Under the pieces are notes generated by a model. That model was not told the DNA's origin and ran no database searches. It worked only from the letters and a program-made list of their open reading frames with translations. This document shows positions 53,677 through 64,000 of a DNA stretch of 64,000 bases, in pieces. Every line of letters starts with the position of its first letter. Positions within the stretch are counted from its first letter, which is position 1. Source of the stretch: Rhyacophila brunnea (lineage: Eukaryota; Arthropoda; Insecta; Trichoptera; Rhyacophilidae); NCBI GenBank assembly GCA_022495005.1, contig JAGYXB010001068.1, positions 186,001-250,000 on the forward strand. Direction: 5' to 3'. The position numbers and the translations under genes are program-made.

Positions 53677-54975
53677 CGAGGGTGGGTCAATAATTCCTTA
53701 GAAAAAAGCATTAAAACAGGTTTTATTTTTGTATTTTTTTTTATTTCTCAACATAATTCCTTTGGAGCTCAATAGACTTGGTTAGACGTTTCTCAATTTT
53801 TTTTAAACCGTCAGAAAAATAAGTTTTCGGAAGGTCCTCAAAATAAGCATTTGTCCGATCGATGACTTCTTCATTTGAAAAAAAACGTTGTCCACTTAGC
53901 CATTTTTTTAAGTTTGGGAAAGGAAAAAGTCACTGGGGGCTAAATCTGGCGAATACGGTGGGTGGTCGACCAATTCAAACTTCAATTCTTCAATTTTAGC
54001 CATTGATCGTAAACATGTGTGTACACGGGCATTGTCCTGATGAAAGAGGATTTTTTTCCTGTTTAAATGAGGCCGTTTTCTTCAATTTTGTTTTTTAGCT
54101 GGTCCAATAAAGATGCATAATAATCCCCTGTTATTGTTTTTCCTTTTTCCAAATAGTCAACGAAAATAATTTCACGTGCATCCCAAAATACAGTAGCCAT
54201 AACCTTACCAGCTGATTTTTACGGTTTTCGCCTTCTTTGGACATGGTTTGCCTTCGCAATCCACTGCTTTGACTGTTCTTTCGTCTCGGGAGTATAGTGG
54301 TGTATCCATGTTTCATCTACATCACAAAGCGACGAAAAAATTCATCCGGATTGCGTTGCATGAGCGACAACAGGGCTTTAGAGGCCACCACCCTATTGCG
54401 TTTATTGTCGACTGTGAGCAAACGCGGCACCCATCTTGCAGAAACATTTTTCATGCCCAATTTGTCATGTAAAATAGAAATGACGCTACTTTTTGAGATC
54501 CCTGTAACCTCAATTATCTCAGTCAACTTTAATCTTCGGTCACTTAACACCATATCGTGGATTTTATTGATCATTTCTGGTGTAGTCACCTCTACAGGAC
54601 GTCCTGAGCGTGGTTCATCCTTTATTGATGTACGACCACGTTTAAATTCATTTAACCAGTTATAAATAGTTGCAAGTGAAGGAGCAGATATGCCGCGAAC
54701 TAAATCCAACTCATTTTTTATTTCCTTTGCTGTTAACCCTTTTATATTAAAATGTTTAATAACAGCTCTAAACTCAATTTTCTCCATTTTCCATTTTTCC
54801 ATTTTCCACAAGCAAATTTTTTTTTAAATGTACGAGAAACACACAACAACCCGACCAATCTGATTAAAACTTCGCAGCATACTGAATCGGTAGTGCCGCT
54901 GCATAAAAACAAACCGCTTGCAGTACTAGTCGCGCCACCTGTCGGCTTTTCTAAGGACTTATTGACCCACCCTCG
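53677..54975 (-). mobile_element. Full-length mariner-like element, inactive
   Basis: 1299 bp with near-perfect 28-29-bp TIRs (CGAGGGTGGGTCAATAA then (T/G)TCCTTAGAAAA), flanked by TA on both sides (53675-53676 and 54976-54977). A transposase gene fills the minus strand. The right-hand neighbour is a jockey-like 3' tail. The TIRs differ at about one position, which suggests moderate age. Confidence 0.93.
53741..54787 (-). pseudogene. mariner transposase, frameshifted
   Basis: ATG at 54787 begins MEKIEFRAVIKHFNIKGLTA; the span to the stop at 53741 is 349 codons, the usual mariner length. The N-terminal paired-like helix-turn-helix domain is open: TIYNWLNEFKRGRTSI and DEPRSGRPVEVTTPEMI. Around 54320 a one-base loss shifts the frame just before the first catalytic Asp (DETWIHHYTPETKEQSKQW in the other frame). 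Further on, FWDAREIIFVDYLEKGKTIT carries the second Asp region, and a damaged HQDN block and FPNLKKWLSGQRFFSNEEVI precede the C-terminus. Stops and frame changes make it inactive. Cut-and-paste transposases of this family cut at TIRs and insert at TA. Confidence 0.9.
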
Positions 54976-54977
54976 TA

Positions 54978-55085
54978 CCTTTGTTTTTTTTCTTGACTAA
55001 TGTGATTTATTTACCTTCACTTTTTATTCTAAATGTCAAATTATGAACGTCCTGAATTAATAATTTGTTATGTGCTCAATGTGTT
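54978..55085 (+). repeat. Jockey-like LINE 3' tail
   Basis: TTCTAAATGTCAAATTATGA then ACGTCCTGAATTAATAATTT and TGTGCTCAATGTGTT parallel the tail at 48385-48455. The mariner lies immediately upstream and probably separated this tail from its body. Confidence 0.6.
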
Positions 55086-55089
55086 AGCT

Positions 55090-55840
55090 ATTTTTTTTTT
55101 TATAAGTTGCTGATTACTTAAATCTGGATCAGTTGACGGCATTAACTGTCACTAAACTTGTAACGGATTGACATAGAATACTCTTATTGAATACAATAAA
55201 ACCAACTATATTATTATAGATTTTTAATCCAAATATTTGAATTTTAATAGTAATAATTATCTACCTTCAAAAGAACGTCGACGAGTTTTATTTAAACCAT
55301 TAATTTTCAGAAAGTTTCTTTGCAATAATTATAATGCAACATCTTAATTATGTGAATTTTTTGAAGTACTTATGACAACAATTTCTTACCTTATAATTAT
55401 AATATATGTAAGTACATGTGTAGTATAATGAAACCATTTACCTACATACAAATAATTAAAACCCGATTACAAAATTTAAAATCCGCTATAAAATTCTCAG
55501 GTGTTATAATTATATTATTCCGCTATTGCAAACGAGGTTTTTAAATTGACATTTGGCAATATCAGGTTAATAAATCTAAAGTAATGGTACATATCTAATA
55601 CTTACACTTAAAAAATACTGACTAAAAATTATGAAAGTGTTATATACGAAATGCTTTTTAAAGCCCTAATTTATATTGCAGTTTTGAGGAAGTAATTATT
55701 GTTTTTAATGATATTTTTCAATAAAATTTAAAATATTAACATATTTTAAAGTTAATGAAAATACGTAATAACTGTAAGTACAGAGAAGGTAGAATGAGCT
55801 GAATGCAGAACTATTCTAACCAGTGACGTCCCGTGGGGGT
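55090..55840. other. Interval without identified feature
   Basis: AT-rich. Nothing supported. Confidence 0.35.
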
Positions 55841-55844
55841 AGTA

Positions 55845-56425
55845 AGAATAATAATATATTCATTGACATGTTTTATTTTTCATGTAAATGGGTAACGTTT
55901 TTAGTCATCTTTACACTATTTAAGAATTAATACCCCCGTCGCCATCACGAAACAAAGTGACGTATTGACACCTCGACATTCGCTCTCCGAATTCCAGCGA
56001 GTCCAAAATTTCGTCGCGCCTATAGTTGAAAATTATTTGCCATTTCACTGATGTATCGTCTTATGCGTAAATTACATTGAGCTACTTTATGAGCTGTTTG
56101 TTGGCAAATTTACAATCTGCCTGTAAAGTCGCTCAGCGTCATCATCGAACAAGCTAACAAGCAGATTATAAACACTCTGCCGAGAAAAGTTGAAAGCCGG
56201 TCAACTTTACACGCTACACGCCGGCGTGTGGGCCTACTGCGTCTGCGCAGTAGAGACCTCAGAGTAAAAAAACCAACTACGTTCTGTCAAAATAGTAGCT
56301 GGCTTGTGGCTTCTCAGCGAATGGAAAGTTTTGTGTGTCATCATCACAATCGCAGTAGCTGAATCGCTCGCTTTTAAATTCGCCAACAAACAGCTCGTAA
56401 AATAGCTCAATATAATTGACGCTTA
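55845..56425 (-). repeat. Dispersed repeat R2, copy 3, with a short inverted piece
   Basis: 55845-56255 is the reverse complement of 8450-8880, including the palindrome ACACGCCGGCGTGT at 56215. At 56380-56425 a plus-strand fragment (CCAACAAACAGCTCGTAAAA) repeats part of it in the opposite sense, giving a head-to-head arrangement. Confidence 0.75.
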
Positions 56426-56429
56426 AGGT

Positions 56430-57385
56430 ATGTGTAGAAATAGCTACCCAAACTTAGTAATAATGGAAATATCTTTCCATTAAAAAAATCAGCTCACTGG
56501 TTGGAAACAAAATATATTTATCAATATAAAAGGTTTAACAGGACTGTAACATTTTTTTCGGGTTCGCGATGTCTAGTTTATTTCCGCTGTCCTTGGACGT
56601 CATGTCCTTAATGACCAGCAATGACACGTGCAGATTTGCGAATTATATTTGAGTTATATGTAGGTACATACTTACTTAATTTAAAATTTATTGCCACTCG
56701 AGTGGAGTTTTGGAAGTTATCAGGTGTATTTTTAAATGCACCTGAACTCGCAATATTGTCCATTGAAGCAGAGATGGTATTTAAATAAAATACGATTTAG
56801 TGGTAATTATATTTTGTTAGTAATGTATCCATACAGCACATTTCTTAGATATTGGAGTCATGAAAGGATGATAAAAGATACTGTATAAAAAATGGGGCGG
56901 CATATTGTCTAGGAACGTCACTGATTGTAACTCACAGTTGAAATATTTTAGAAGGGAGTTCTTTGAAACATCATATTTAAATTATTTATTATTTGTTTAG
57001 ATAAATGTATAAATCATATTTTAGTATTAATGCACATAAGGATGCATAAACGTGTATATATAAATAATAAATAACTTCAATAGGACGTTTCGATGAACAT
57101 TTCTTTAAAATATTTTGATTCTAAAATGTCCAGTAAAAATTATTCAAAATGAATGCATCATCCAGTGTAATAATAGTATTATGGCGAAATCCCACAAGTG
57201 TACTTGATAAGTATACAGCGGTGATTTTATTGAACGCAAATTATGTAACCGATTCATCAGAAAATTTTAAGGTGGCCTCCAAAAAGTTTAAACCAGTTAT
57301 ACAAATATTAAAATTAAACGTTAGGCAGATTATGCGTTGCTAAGAGACAGCAAATTCAGGCAGAGAATAATAATGCTAATATTAT
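56430..57385. other. Interval without identified feature
   Basis: A 64-codon frame at 57149-57343 has no recognisable motif. Nothing else supported. Confidence 0.35.
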
Positions 57386-57387
57386 AT

Positions 57388-57680
57388 CATCATAATCATC
57401 ATCAACCTGAATCTATTCACTGCTGGATGAACGCCTCTTCAAGCTGCTTCCACTTCTATCGGTCCTATGCATTGCGTTGCCACGTACTTCCGCAGAACTT
57501 TATCATTTCATCGATCCAGCGGCCTCTAGGTCTACCTTGCAGACGTTTTGTACTTCTTGGATACCACTGGATTACTAGATTTGTCCAATGATTGTCTCTT
57601 CTTTGAGCTATGTGTCCAGCCCATCTCTATTTAAGGCGTTTAATAAACTCTATTACATCGCAAACCCTTGTCTGATATTA
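57388..57680 (-). pseudogene. RTE-like LINE 3' end (family B), copy 2
   Basis: The minus strand matches the coding tail at 2703-2975: a block equivalent to GRKQTRVRDVI, W.GHIA.RR and the RGRPR.RWIDE. region, with stops and indels. The 3' end has the ATCATCATCA-type tail on the plus strand, as in the first copy. The 5' side ends near 57680 in TA-rich sequence. Confidence 0.7.
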
Positions 57681-57689
57681 TATTATATA

Positions 57690-58130
57690 TAATATTATAT
57701 ACCTATATATTATTTTAGAGGTATTTCGTGTAATTGTTAATTTTTTTAATCGTAACATGTTTTAAAATCAGTCGGTGCATCTGTCCTAAATGAGGAACTG
57801 TAAATATACCAATATTGTGCATTCGTTGATCTACTTTAACAAGTACACAAGAGAATATTGTCAATTGTTCCCACGACTGTTGTATTTGGGAAATATTTAT
57901 CCTCAAGCCATAAAACTATTCGCTGTTATTAGACCATGTATGTAGACCGTCGGGAAAATATTTGTCATAAACACTGATCGCGGGATTCTGCCTTTGTGCT
58001 ATACCACACGCATACACAATATCACATGTACATATTGATTATAACCGCACGCTATGAAGAACATTTGACTCGCTGCAGGCAATGACGATATTAATATGGA
58101 CGAATCATCTGGAAAAGAAAATGACACTCA
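57690..58130. other. Interval without identified feature
   Basis: Nothing supported. Confidence 0.35.
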
Positions 58131-58136
58131 CTTTAT

Positions 58137-58335
58137 TGTCGGGTCTGCCGAATGGCATAATCTGTTCTAACGCCATTACAATAAGGGTGATATTGCTATA
58201 AATTCCTGATGTTTTTTGTTGGGTCTGCCGAATGGTTCGGTTTGAACGGGTTCGCTTAATTGAACGTTGACATTAGAAACACTGCTCTAACGCCATTACA
58301 ATAAAGGTCATATTGCTATAAATTCCCGATGCGTG
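58137..58335 (+). repeat. Tandem duplication, two units
   Basis: GGGTCTGCCGAATGG occurs at 58141 and 58220. CTAACGCCATTACAATAA followed by ATTGCTATAAATTCC occurs at 58169 and 58287. The unit is roughly 80-118 bp, with extra sequence in the second unit. Confidence 0.7.
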
Positions 58336-58983
58336 ATATCGCATAATGGAAATTGCGAGACGTCTACCTATACATGCGAATTTACTTGCTAGCTACTGTA
58401 TTGAGTGCGTCGTCCATTAATAATGTCATTGGCTGCAGGGATCGAAAAGCCCACAGTTAACCGGTGCAACTGGACACCACTTTGATACCCGCGCACATTC
58501 TCACTGCCCATATACACCTTGCTTTGATTCTAGTGATAAACATATTGTCGTGTTCACAGAATCGATTAATAAATAGAATTCCGATAGACTATATCTCAAT
58601 ACAATACATTTTGACGCAGGACTTTGAATGGATGAGTGTCCTACAAAAATGAACCACACATTATAGACCTGCAATAGTGTGTGTTGCAACCATAAAATTT
58701 ACCAATATTGAATAAGCGTCAGTGCATAAACCGAAAGCAGTTGTTAGGACAAGTTTCTTCTTTCCTTTTCTTTCGACCATGTCCGATCCTAATATGATCA
58801 TATGGGCTTCCACAGAGTGGAGGTTTGTATTAACAGATTTTATTTTTACGAGAAATGGATGTCAGCCACTTGCTTAACCTATTAGGTCCATACTCTGGCT
58901 CATACACAAATTGAAAAACAATAAGTGTACTTGCCAGACCCAGAATTCGAACCTGGGACCCTTGACACTATATACCGGCGCTA

Positions 58984-59513
58984 TAAGTGAAGCCTTTACT
59001 GAGCTTAACCTAGCAGAAAAATACGAAGCTTGCAATTTGCAACTTAATTAACTAAATCAGGAATACAGCGGAAAACACATTTTGAAAATAGCCGATAAAC
59101 TGGATTATTTATTAGGTTAACCTAACCAAACCTAACCTAACCCAACCTAACCTAACCTAAACTAACCCAAACTAACAAATAATCCAGTATATCGGGTAGT
59201 TTAAAAATGTGTTTTCCGCTGTATTCCTGATAACCGAACAGTACCCTAAATTGTGATAATAAATATGACCATAAAATATATTAAATAATAAGATGCGGTC
59301 CGATTCAACAAATTCACATTTTATTACATTTTTTACATTTGTAGGTTTATCTTTGACTTAAAATAAAAAATATTTTTCTTTTTAATGTTTTCAAATACAT
59401 ATTTATTAATTAATACAGTTGAAATTGTAAATTATCAAAAAAAACTCAAATTGCAAGCTTCGTACTTTTCTGCTAGGTGCCTCTTTAAAAAAGGTTCAGT
59501 AAAGGCTTCACCT
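58984..59513. mobile_element. MITE inserted in the SINE head
   Basis: The left end GTGAAGCCTTTACTGAGC and inner CTAGCAGAAAA.TACGAAGC are inverted at 59450-59513 (GCTTCGTACTTTTCTGCTAG and TCAGTAAAGGCTTCAC). The flanks are ATA and TTA, so the target duplication is short and unresolved. It carries the telomere-repeat MITE at 59063-59250. Confidence 0.78.
59063..59250. mobile_element. MITE carrying (CCTAA)n telomere-type repeats, uninterrupted copy
   Basis: The inverted arms share AATACAGCGGAAAACACATT and CTGGATTATTT. Between them lies a run of CCTAA units with a few variants (CCAAA, CCCAA, ACTAA). In reverse orientation it matches the element at 22278-23090 minus the 610-bp insertion. The left TIR lacks about the first 15 bases (starts near ATCAGGAATACAG). 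Confidence 0.85.
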
Positions 59514-59669
59514 TAAGCCACGCGGCTATCGTGGGTGTTTAGACAAGTTTATAATTACGAATACTTGACACGTGTTTAAGGTTATCCCATATTCTTATAG
59601 ATCGGTTACCTGCTACTCCACACCTATTTCAGTTCCCATTATTTCTGAGTTTCCTCCACGTGTTGGCAG

Positions 59670-59975
59670 ATTTATGGTGGGGGGGGGAATCTTTTAATAA
59701 ATATATTATTATGATGTTGTGCCCGAGGATGATATTCGATATTAATACTCCGCACTAATCTCTCGGAATTAAAAATATACCAGACAAAATAATAATATTA
59801 TGACATATTATATTGTAATATGTCATTTAACATGAAAAAAATAAAACTAATTGTTGTCTTTAGATCTTATATTCCCTGGAATCTGATGAAACATAATATT
59901 TTCTTATAATTTTTTCCTTAAAGATTCAGTAAAAAATTCGCCTGCGAACAATTTTATGTAATATGAAATAGATAT

Positions 59976-59980
<5 letters not shown>
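59670..59980. other. Interval without identified feature
   Basis: Includes a G run (nine or more G) near 59680. Nothing else. Confidence 0.35.

Positions 59981-60015
<35 letters not shown>
59974..60015. repeat. (TA)n microsatellite
   Basis: An almost uninterrupted TA dinucleotide run of about 40 bp. Confidence 0.85.
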
Positions 60016-60019
<4 letters not shown>

Positions 60020-60068
60020 CAATATGCTTGCTTAATAACTACGACATATTTTTTTGTTTAGTATCTAG

Positions 60069-60477
60069 CAGTGACAAAGGGTGGATATAGGTTGTTAAGA
60101 TCCGCCATAAATAGTGCACACTAAACTTTGTCAGTCAAACATATTTATTTTCATTGAAATAAAATTATAAGTACTTTACAAATGGTGTTGGTGAGTTTTA
60201 AAAATTAAGCCCAGCAAATCCCAGCCATAATATATATAATAATAATAGTCAAAATAATACTCATATATGTATAAAATATCCAAAGTTATGTTGAGTTTAA
60301 GTTATCAATAAAATTTTGGTTTAGGCAGGGTTTAATTGATTAAAAAAAAGATAATCAACGCCATCTGTAAATTTATTGTAGTCTTAGTTTGATGAAAACA
60401 AATATGTATAACTAAAAAAGTTTAATGTGCACTATTTATGGCGGATCTTGACAGTCTACCTCCACCCTTCGCTACTG
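60069..60477. mobile_element. hAT-type MITE with perfect 8-bp target duplication
   Basis: GTATCTAG at 60061-60068 and 60478-60485. The left end CAGTGACAAAGGGTGGATAT and right end CCACCCTTCGCTACTG are inverted, and the match extends inward (GATCCGCCATAAATAGTGCA with TGCACTATTTATGGCGGATC). 409 bp, non-coding. Relatives at 36068-36458 and 30-220. Confidence 0.88.
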
Positions 60478-60602
60478 GTATCTAGATACCAGTAGAGTAC
60501 GGTAAATTTATGCTGGAGATGCTCCGCATCCCTAAAAATAATCGATATCAATAATATTATGTTGGTATTTATTATGCAAATCGTATGATCAATTTTACTT
60601 AA

Positions 60603-61414
60603 GGGCCCACATGCCCAACGAAGGTAAAAATGTAGATTTTACGGTATTTTCAAAGCATTAGCCTGAACATTCCTTAAACGTTATAGATAATATTATATTT
60701 ATATAATTTTGAAAAAACGATTTTTTTTTTGGTTCGGTACATGTTCAAATACGCGCGTTAACATGATCCTACTCCATACTTCAGCTATAGTTTTTCAATT
60801 TATGGCTACGGCCGTATGTTGTAGCCTAATCACTCGGAAATGCCAATAGAAATGGCGTATTCCAAAAAAATACTACCATATTCTAAGGTCAACAATTATT
60901 ATAAAACAATCATTTTTCGTAGGATGTTTTATCACATTTGAATGGTCAAATACATAGCTTATAATCAGTATTTTTAGAATTATCTTCAAATGTGGTAATC
61001 TTACCCATTTTTTGAATAATAAAATGCCTAATTCTTGTCAAATTTGGGATCACAGAGATTATAAATATAATTTTTATCGTAAATATTTCACTATATAATG
61101 TCAACATTAATTTTAGTAATGGTTTTATAAATGCGTTCAAAAATTAGTAAACCTAAAAAATCTTAATACCACTGCACATGGATGTACTGAAATATGCTAT
61201 ATTTTAAAATATTAGATCGAGAGGTTTAAAAGGATACTATTTTATGTAATAAAAATACTTTATGCAGTCATCAAATGTTTAAAATAAATATATATGATAA
61301 TAAGGTTTCAAATTTTTATAAATAGATTACCTACAACGTTTAAGGAATGTTCAGGCTAATGCTTTGAAAATACTATAAAATCTCCATTTTGACCTACGTT
61401 GGGCATGTGGGTCG
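60603..61414. mobile_element. TTAA element, copy 3: asymmetric palindrome derivative
   Basis: TTAA at 60599-60602 precedes GGGCCCACATGCCC. The left arm is reduced to about 115 bp, while the right arm (60735-61414) is complete and homologous to 41165-41835 (CAACATACGGCCGTAGC appears here in reverse as GCTACGGCCGTATGTTG). The right flank has no intact TTAA. Confidence 0.8.
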
Positions 61415-61554
61415 AAGGTAATTATTTTCAAAAAATATCATAACCATCAGATTACAATGCCACATACTTGTACCAACCATACGTCATCGACCACCCGGCA
61501 AGATTGAATTAGTTACAGACCCTAAATATATAATTCCCATATAATATATGTATT

Positions 61555-62350
61555 TTTAAGAGCATTCCTACAAGCAATGTGCCCATGGAGATTTTAAAGT
61601 TTTGTGTGACGCTCTACATTGGGAAAATGTTGTTGACCTTTGGTTTAGGTTTAGGGGAGCCAACACTCTGGATAATATGTTTTATGGGTTGAAGAATAGT
61701 CTTCTTCGGAAGTTTTGTCATTTATCCAATTACAGGCGCGTAACTATAGAACGTTATTCCATTTTCAAAAAACCTTAATATGCCTTCAGTGGATCCCATC
61801 GCACATGGGTATTGAGGGCAATGAAAGGGCGGATGATCTGGCAAAGGAAGCTGGCCATTAGAAAATGGGTCAAAGTATTTGGATAGATTTTCACCATAGG
61901 GCATCATTAGAAAAGGGGAAATGGAGTAAGTCTATTCTACCATCACCACGAGAGGTGTCCTGGTTTGTAGAGTCTTCTTTGACGAGGAATGAGCTTAAGT
62001 TAATACTGAGGTTAAGAACAGGGCACACAATGGGCAAAAGTCCAAAGTCAAAAAGAAGCAAATCGCAACTCTGCGATGAATGTCATGTTTTAGAGGACAT
62101 TGTACATATAGCACTACAATGCCCTAAATATGAACTTCACAGAGTACAACTGCAAATTGCGGATATCTATGAGAATTTCGACGAATTGAAGGTTGTCCTG
62201 GCGGTGGATAAGACGGAAGAGCTAGGCAAAATTGTAAAGTTATTTAACAGAATAGGAGTGAAGACCTGATCGACAGATCCCCTTCTAGAAGAGAAGAGGC
62301 GATATGACAGCGAGTCGCAGTCAAAGCCTCGGTAAAATCACAGAAAAAAA
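61555..62350 (+). pseudogene. LINE family C: fused fragment with RNase H end, copy 2
   Basis: From 61785 the frame reads WIPSHMGIEGNERADDLAKE, the last part of an RNase H domain (the His in WIPSH and Asp in ERADDLAK are family residues), then a stop after AGH. The following frame from 61865 carries DFHHRASLEKGKWSKSI, ELKLILRLRTGHTMGK and the CDECHVLEDIVHIALQC zinc-like block to a natural stop at 62269. Upstream, 61560-61740 may be from the region between endonuclease and RT, implying a large internal deletion. The copy at 7696-8176 covers only the last part. Retrotransposons of the R1/I/jockey type have this C-terminal layout. Confidence 0.8.
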
Positions 62351-62744
62351 ACCTTAACTGCTTAAATTTTTGTGACCATTGTTACAAAATATTACCCACA
62401 ATACGTAATGATAAAATAGATTTATCTCACAATAAAAAGATTTGCGCAAAGTGGACGATCATTGTATCGGTGAAAAGTGAGCGTCGATCGAAGTAATAAT
62501 AATATGTGCGCCATTTTAAATATTAACCTGTTTATTTTTTGCTGCACAAATATCTTTTACGAAATATTCATTACAGACTTGAATAATTTTTAACTCATTC
62601 GCACACGGTGAAAATATTTAAATTTGGAACAATGTTTATTTTTAAATATGTAAATTTAATAAAAATATATTACAGAACGATCAAAGTCACCATATATTAT
62701 CGCAGTCGTTATATTCCGGCGGCACAGCTAAAAAAATGTTGATC

Positions 62745-62870
62745 TTTCATCACATAATGATTTAGTAATGCCATACTATATTGCAGTCGAGGTTTTCTTG
62801 TTTTGATACTACGCAGAAAATTTTGGTCTTTTCCCATTCGTTTGGGAACGTAACATAACTCAATTAATTT
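62745..62870 (-). pseudogene. RTE-like LINE fragment (family A), copy 3
   Basis: The minus strand reads RMGKDQNFLRSIKTRK, equivalent to RMGKDREVLRSIKTRK at about 1090, followed by a damaged GHIM block. About 125 bp remain. Confidence 0.65.
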
Positions 62871-62934
62871 TATTATCTTCAGGATAACTGTTTTACTCTT
62901 TCTATAGTTTATGACGACAAGCATTTTAAATACG

Positions 62935-63920
62935 GTTTGTATTCTCTAATCTCTCAACAAAAATTAGAAATAAGAGCGGAATGCAGAAACATTTGTCATA
63001 ACTAAAATTTCCTTAGCAGAAAACACTATGCAGAAACATTGTCCTTAGTTAAGATCATTTCTATTGAAAATAATACCATATTTAAAAATTCTCTTTCCTA
63101 TAGTTTAGGTAAATTATTTTATAATTGTTAAACGATGACAAAAATCTGACAACTGCATTTTATAAATGCAATAACTAAAAATACATATTAATATTTAATT
63201 ATAATACTCCGTCATAAGTCATTATACGTGATTCCACAGGCACTGCAAGATATTTTTTTAACATGGTAACACTAGCGTCAAGTGTCATTCTATCATCTGG
63301 CATCTTGTATTTCTGCGGGCTGGCGTATAAAAGTAAAATAATATTCTGCAAATACATGCCAAACGAATTAACACTATCAATATCCATATTGAGATACATT
63401 GTTAAATGAATTTGAGTGTTTTATAGACATGCGAATTTATTTAGACAGCAGCTGTCAGTGGTAAATGGTAATACAGAAGAAGGCGTGTTCATAACAAAAT
63501 TAGTCTATGGTTAAGGATTCCTTAACTCTATACTCAGTATTGTCTATAGTTAAGTCATGCTTTTCGGCGACTTATCCTTAGGATCGAAATCTTAGATTGT
63601 GCATGCCGCTCTAAAGATCTCAGTCGATAATGAAGAACTCGTCACTCGAATTTATAATATTATATTGTATTAGAGTTATTAGACAATATAATGAGGAATA
63701 GATATTAAACTTTTCAATCGAGCAGTTTACAAACAATCTCTAACTCGAATAATCGTTCCTCGCATACTGTTTGTCCGAGAATAACGTGAAACTAATACTT
63801 AATTCATATAAGTAACTAACTTAATATTATCTTAATATATCTCTTAATATAATACAGTGTACGAGTACAACAGTATACAATAAAACAACCATAAAAACAG
63901 TTATTAATCAAATATTCAAT
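62935..63920. other. Interval without identified feature
   Basis: No supported structure. A 66-codon minus-strand frame at 63199-63399 has no recognisable motif. Confidence 0.35.
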
Positions 63921-63921
63921 T

Positions 63922-64000
63922 TCAATTTCAATTCAATTTATTTATTTTTTTAGCATATTGTGGACATTACAAATTATAAGCTTAAGACGTTCACAACATG
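63922..64000 (-). repeat. Jockey-like LINE 3' tail, cut by the window edge
   Basis: The reverse strand reads CATGTTGTGAACGTCTTAAG and TGTCCACAATATGCT, as at 48405-48465, ending in a (TTGAAA)-like tail. The body lies beyond the window. Confidence 0.75.

Larger units (their letters stand above)
58757..59535 (-). mobile_element. tRNA-derived SINE-A with target duplication, interrupted by a MITE
   Basis: Target duplication TTGTTAGGACAAGTTT (58741-58756) and TGTTTAGACAAGTTT (59536-59550), differing slightly. The tail and body run from 58757 to 58980 and the A-box head (TTAAGCCACGCGGCTATCG) resumes at 59514. A MITE separates them. Confidence 0.85.
58545..59665 (+). repeat. Dispersed repeat R1, copy interrupted by nested elements
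   Basis: The left part 58545-58756 (AATAAATAGAATTCCGATAG, GAGTGTCCTACAAAAATGA) and right part 59536-59665 (CTTGACACGTGTTTAAGG, TTTCAGTTCCCATTATTTCT) are colinear with 222-535. The intervening 779 bp are a SINE that itself contains two more elements. Confidence 0.8.

Noticed and set aside
54297..54665. 122-codon plus-strand frame
   Set aside because: Antisense shadow of the mariner transposase N-terminus.
1..64000. CRISPR arrays, operons, bacterial genes or viral integrations
   Set aside because: No regularly spaced direct repeats with unique spacers, no gene clusters, and no viral coding motifs; all retroelement motifs belong to LINE, Penelope or copia classes.

Overview
This window looks like non-genic DNA from a strongly AT-rich arthropod genome, most likely an insect. 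The evidence is (TTAGG)n insect-type telomere units inside a transposon, tRNA-derived SINEs with Leu/Ser-type A boxes, and a typical arthropod set of mariner, hAT, piggyBac-like, RTE-like, jockey-like, Penelope and copia elements. The order cannot be fixed from the sequence. I found no host protein-coding exon that I would defend, and no rRNA, intact tRNA or CRISPR array. Every open frame with recognisable homology belongs to a mobile element and nearly all are broken.

Layout. 0-10 kb: dispersed repeats, an RTE-like tail, an RTE-like insertion with a 9-bp target duplication inside a tRNA-derived repeat (2.7-4.0 kb), jockey-like and RNase H-type LINE ends, and two DNA-transposon derivatives with clear TIRs or target duplications (6.8-7.4 kb and 9.9-10.2 kb). 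11.8-16.2 kb: a DNA transposon with decayed transposase-like coding, inserted in one arm of another long-TIR element. 17-23 kb: small foldback elements, SINEs, a LINE inserted in another LINE's tail, and a telomere-repeat MITE (22.28-23.09 kb) holding a probable solo LTR. 23.4-25.4 kb: an internally deleted copia element with a perfect 5-bp target duplication and identical LTR remnants. 25.8-30.7 kb: dispersed repeats, one carrying a MITE. 30.7-34.4 kb: a stretch with no recognisable element, followed by a weak promoter/exon candidate near 34.6 kb. 36-46 kb: a 1.37-kb TTAA-flanked palindrome and its deleted relatives, and a Penelope element with GIY-YIG nuclease interrupted by an RTE-like LINE. 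46.6-50.4 kb: hAT, jockey-like and RTE-like pieces and a 225-bp foldback element. 53.7-55.0 kb: a full-length mariner. 55.8-62.4 kb: older repeats, a four-level nest at 58.5-59.7 kb, a hAT MITE, another TTAA element and an RNase H-type LINE end.

The elements do not form a pathway. Their relation is stratigraphic: target duplications and interrupted homologies allow a relative order of insertion in at least seven places. The most unusual items are the MITE family with (TTAGG)n in its core, the 3.66-kb DNA transposon nested in a second TIR element, the TTAA palindrome with asymmetric deletion derivatives, and the Penelope element with inverted flanking repeats that resemble degenerate hammerhead ribozymes.
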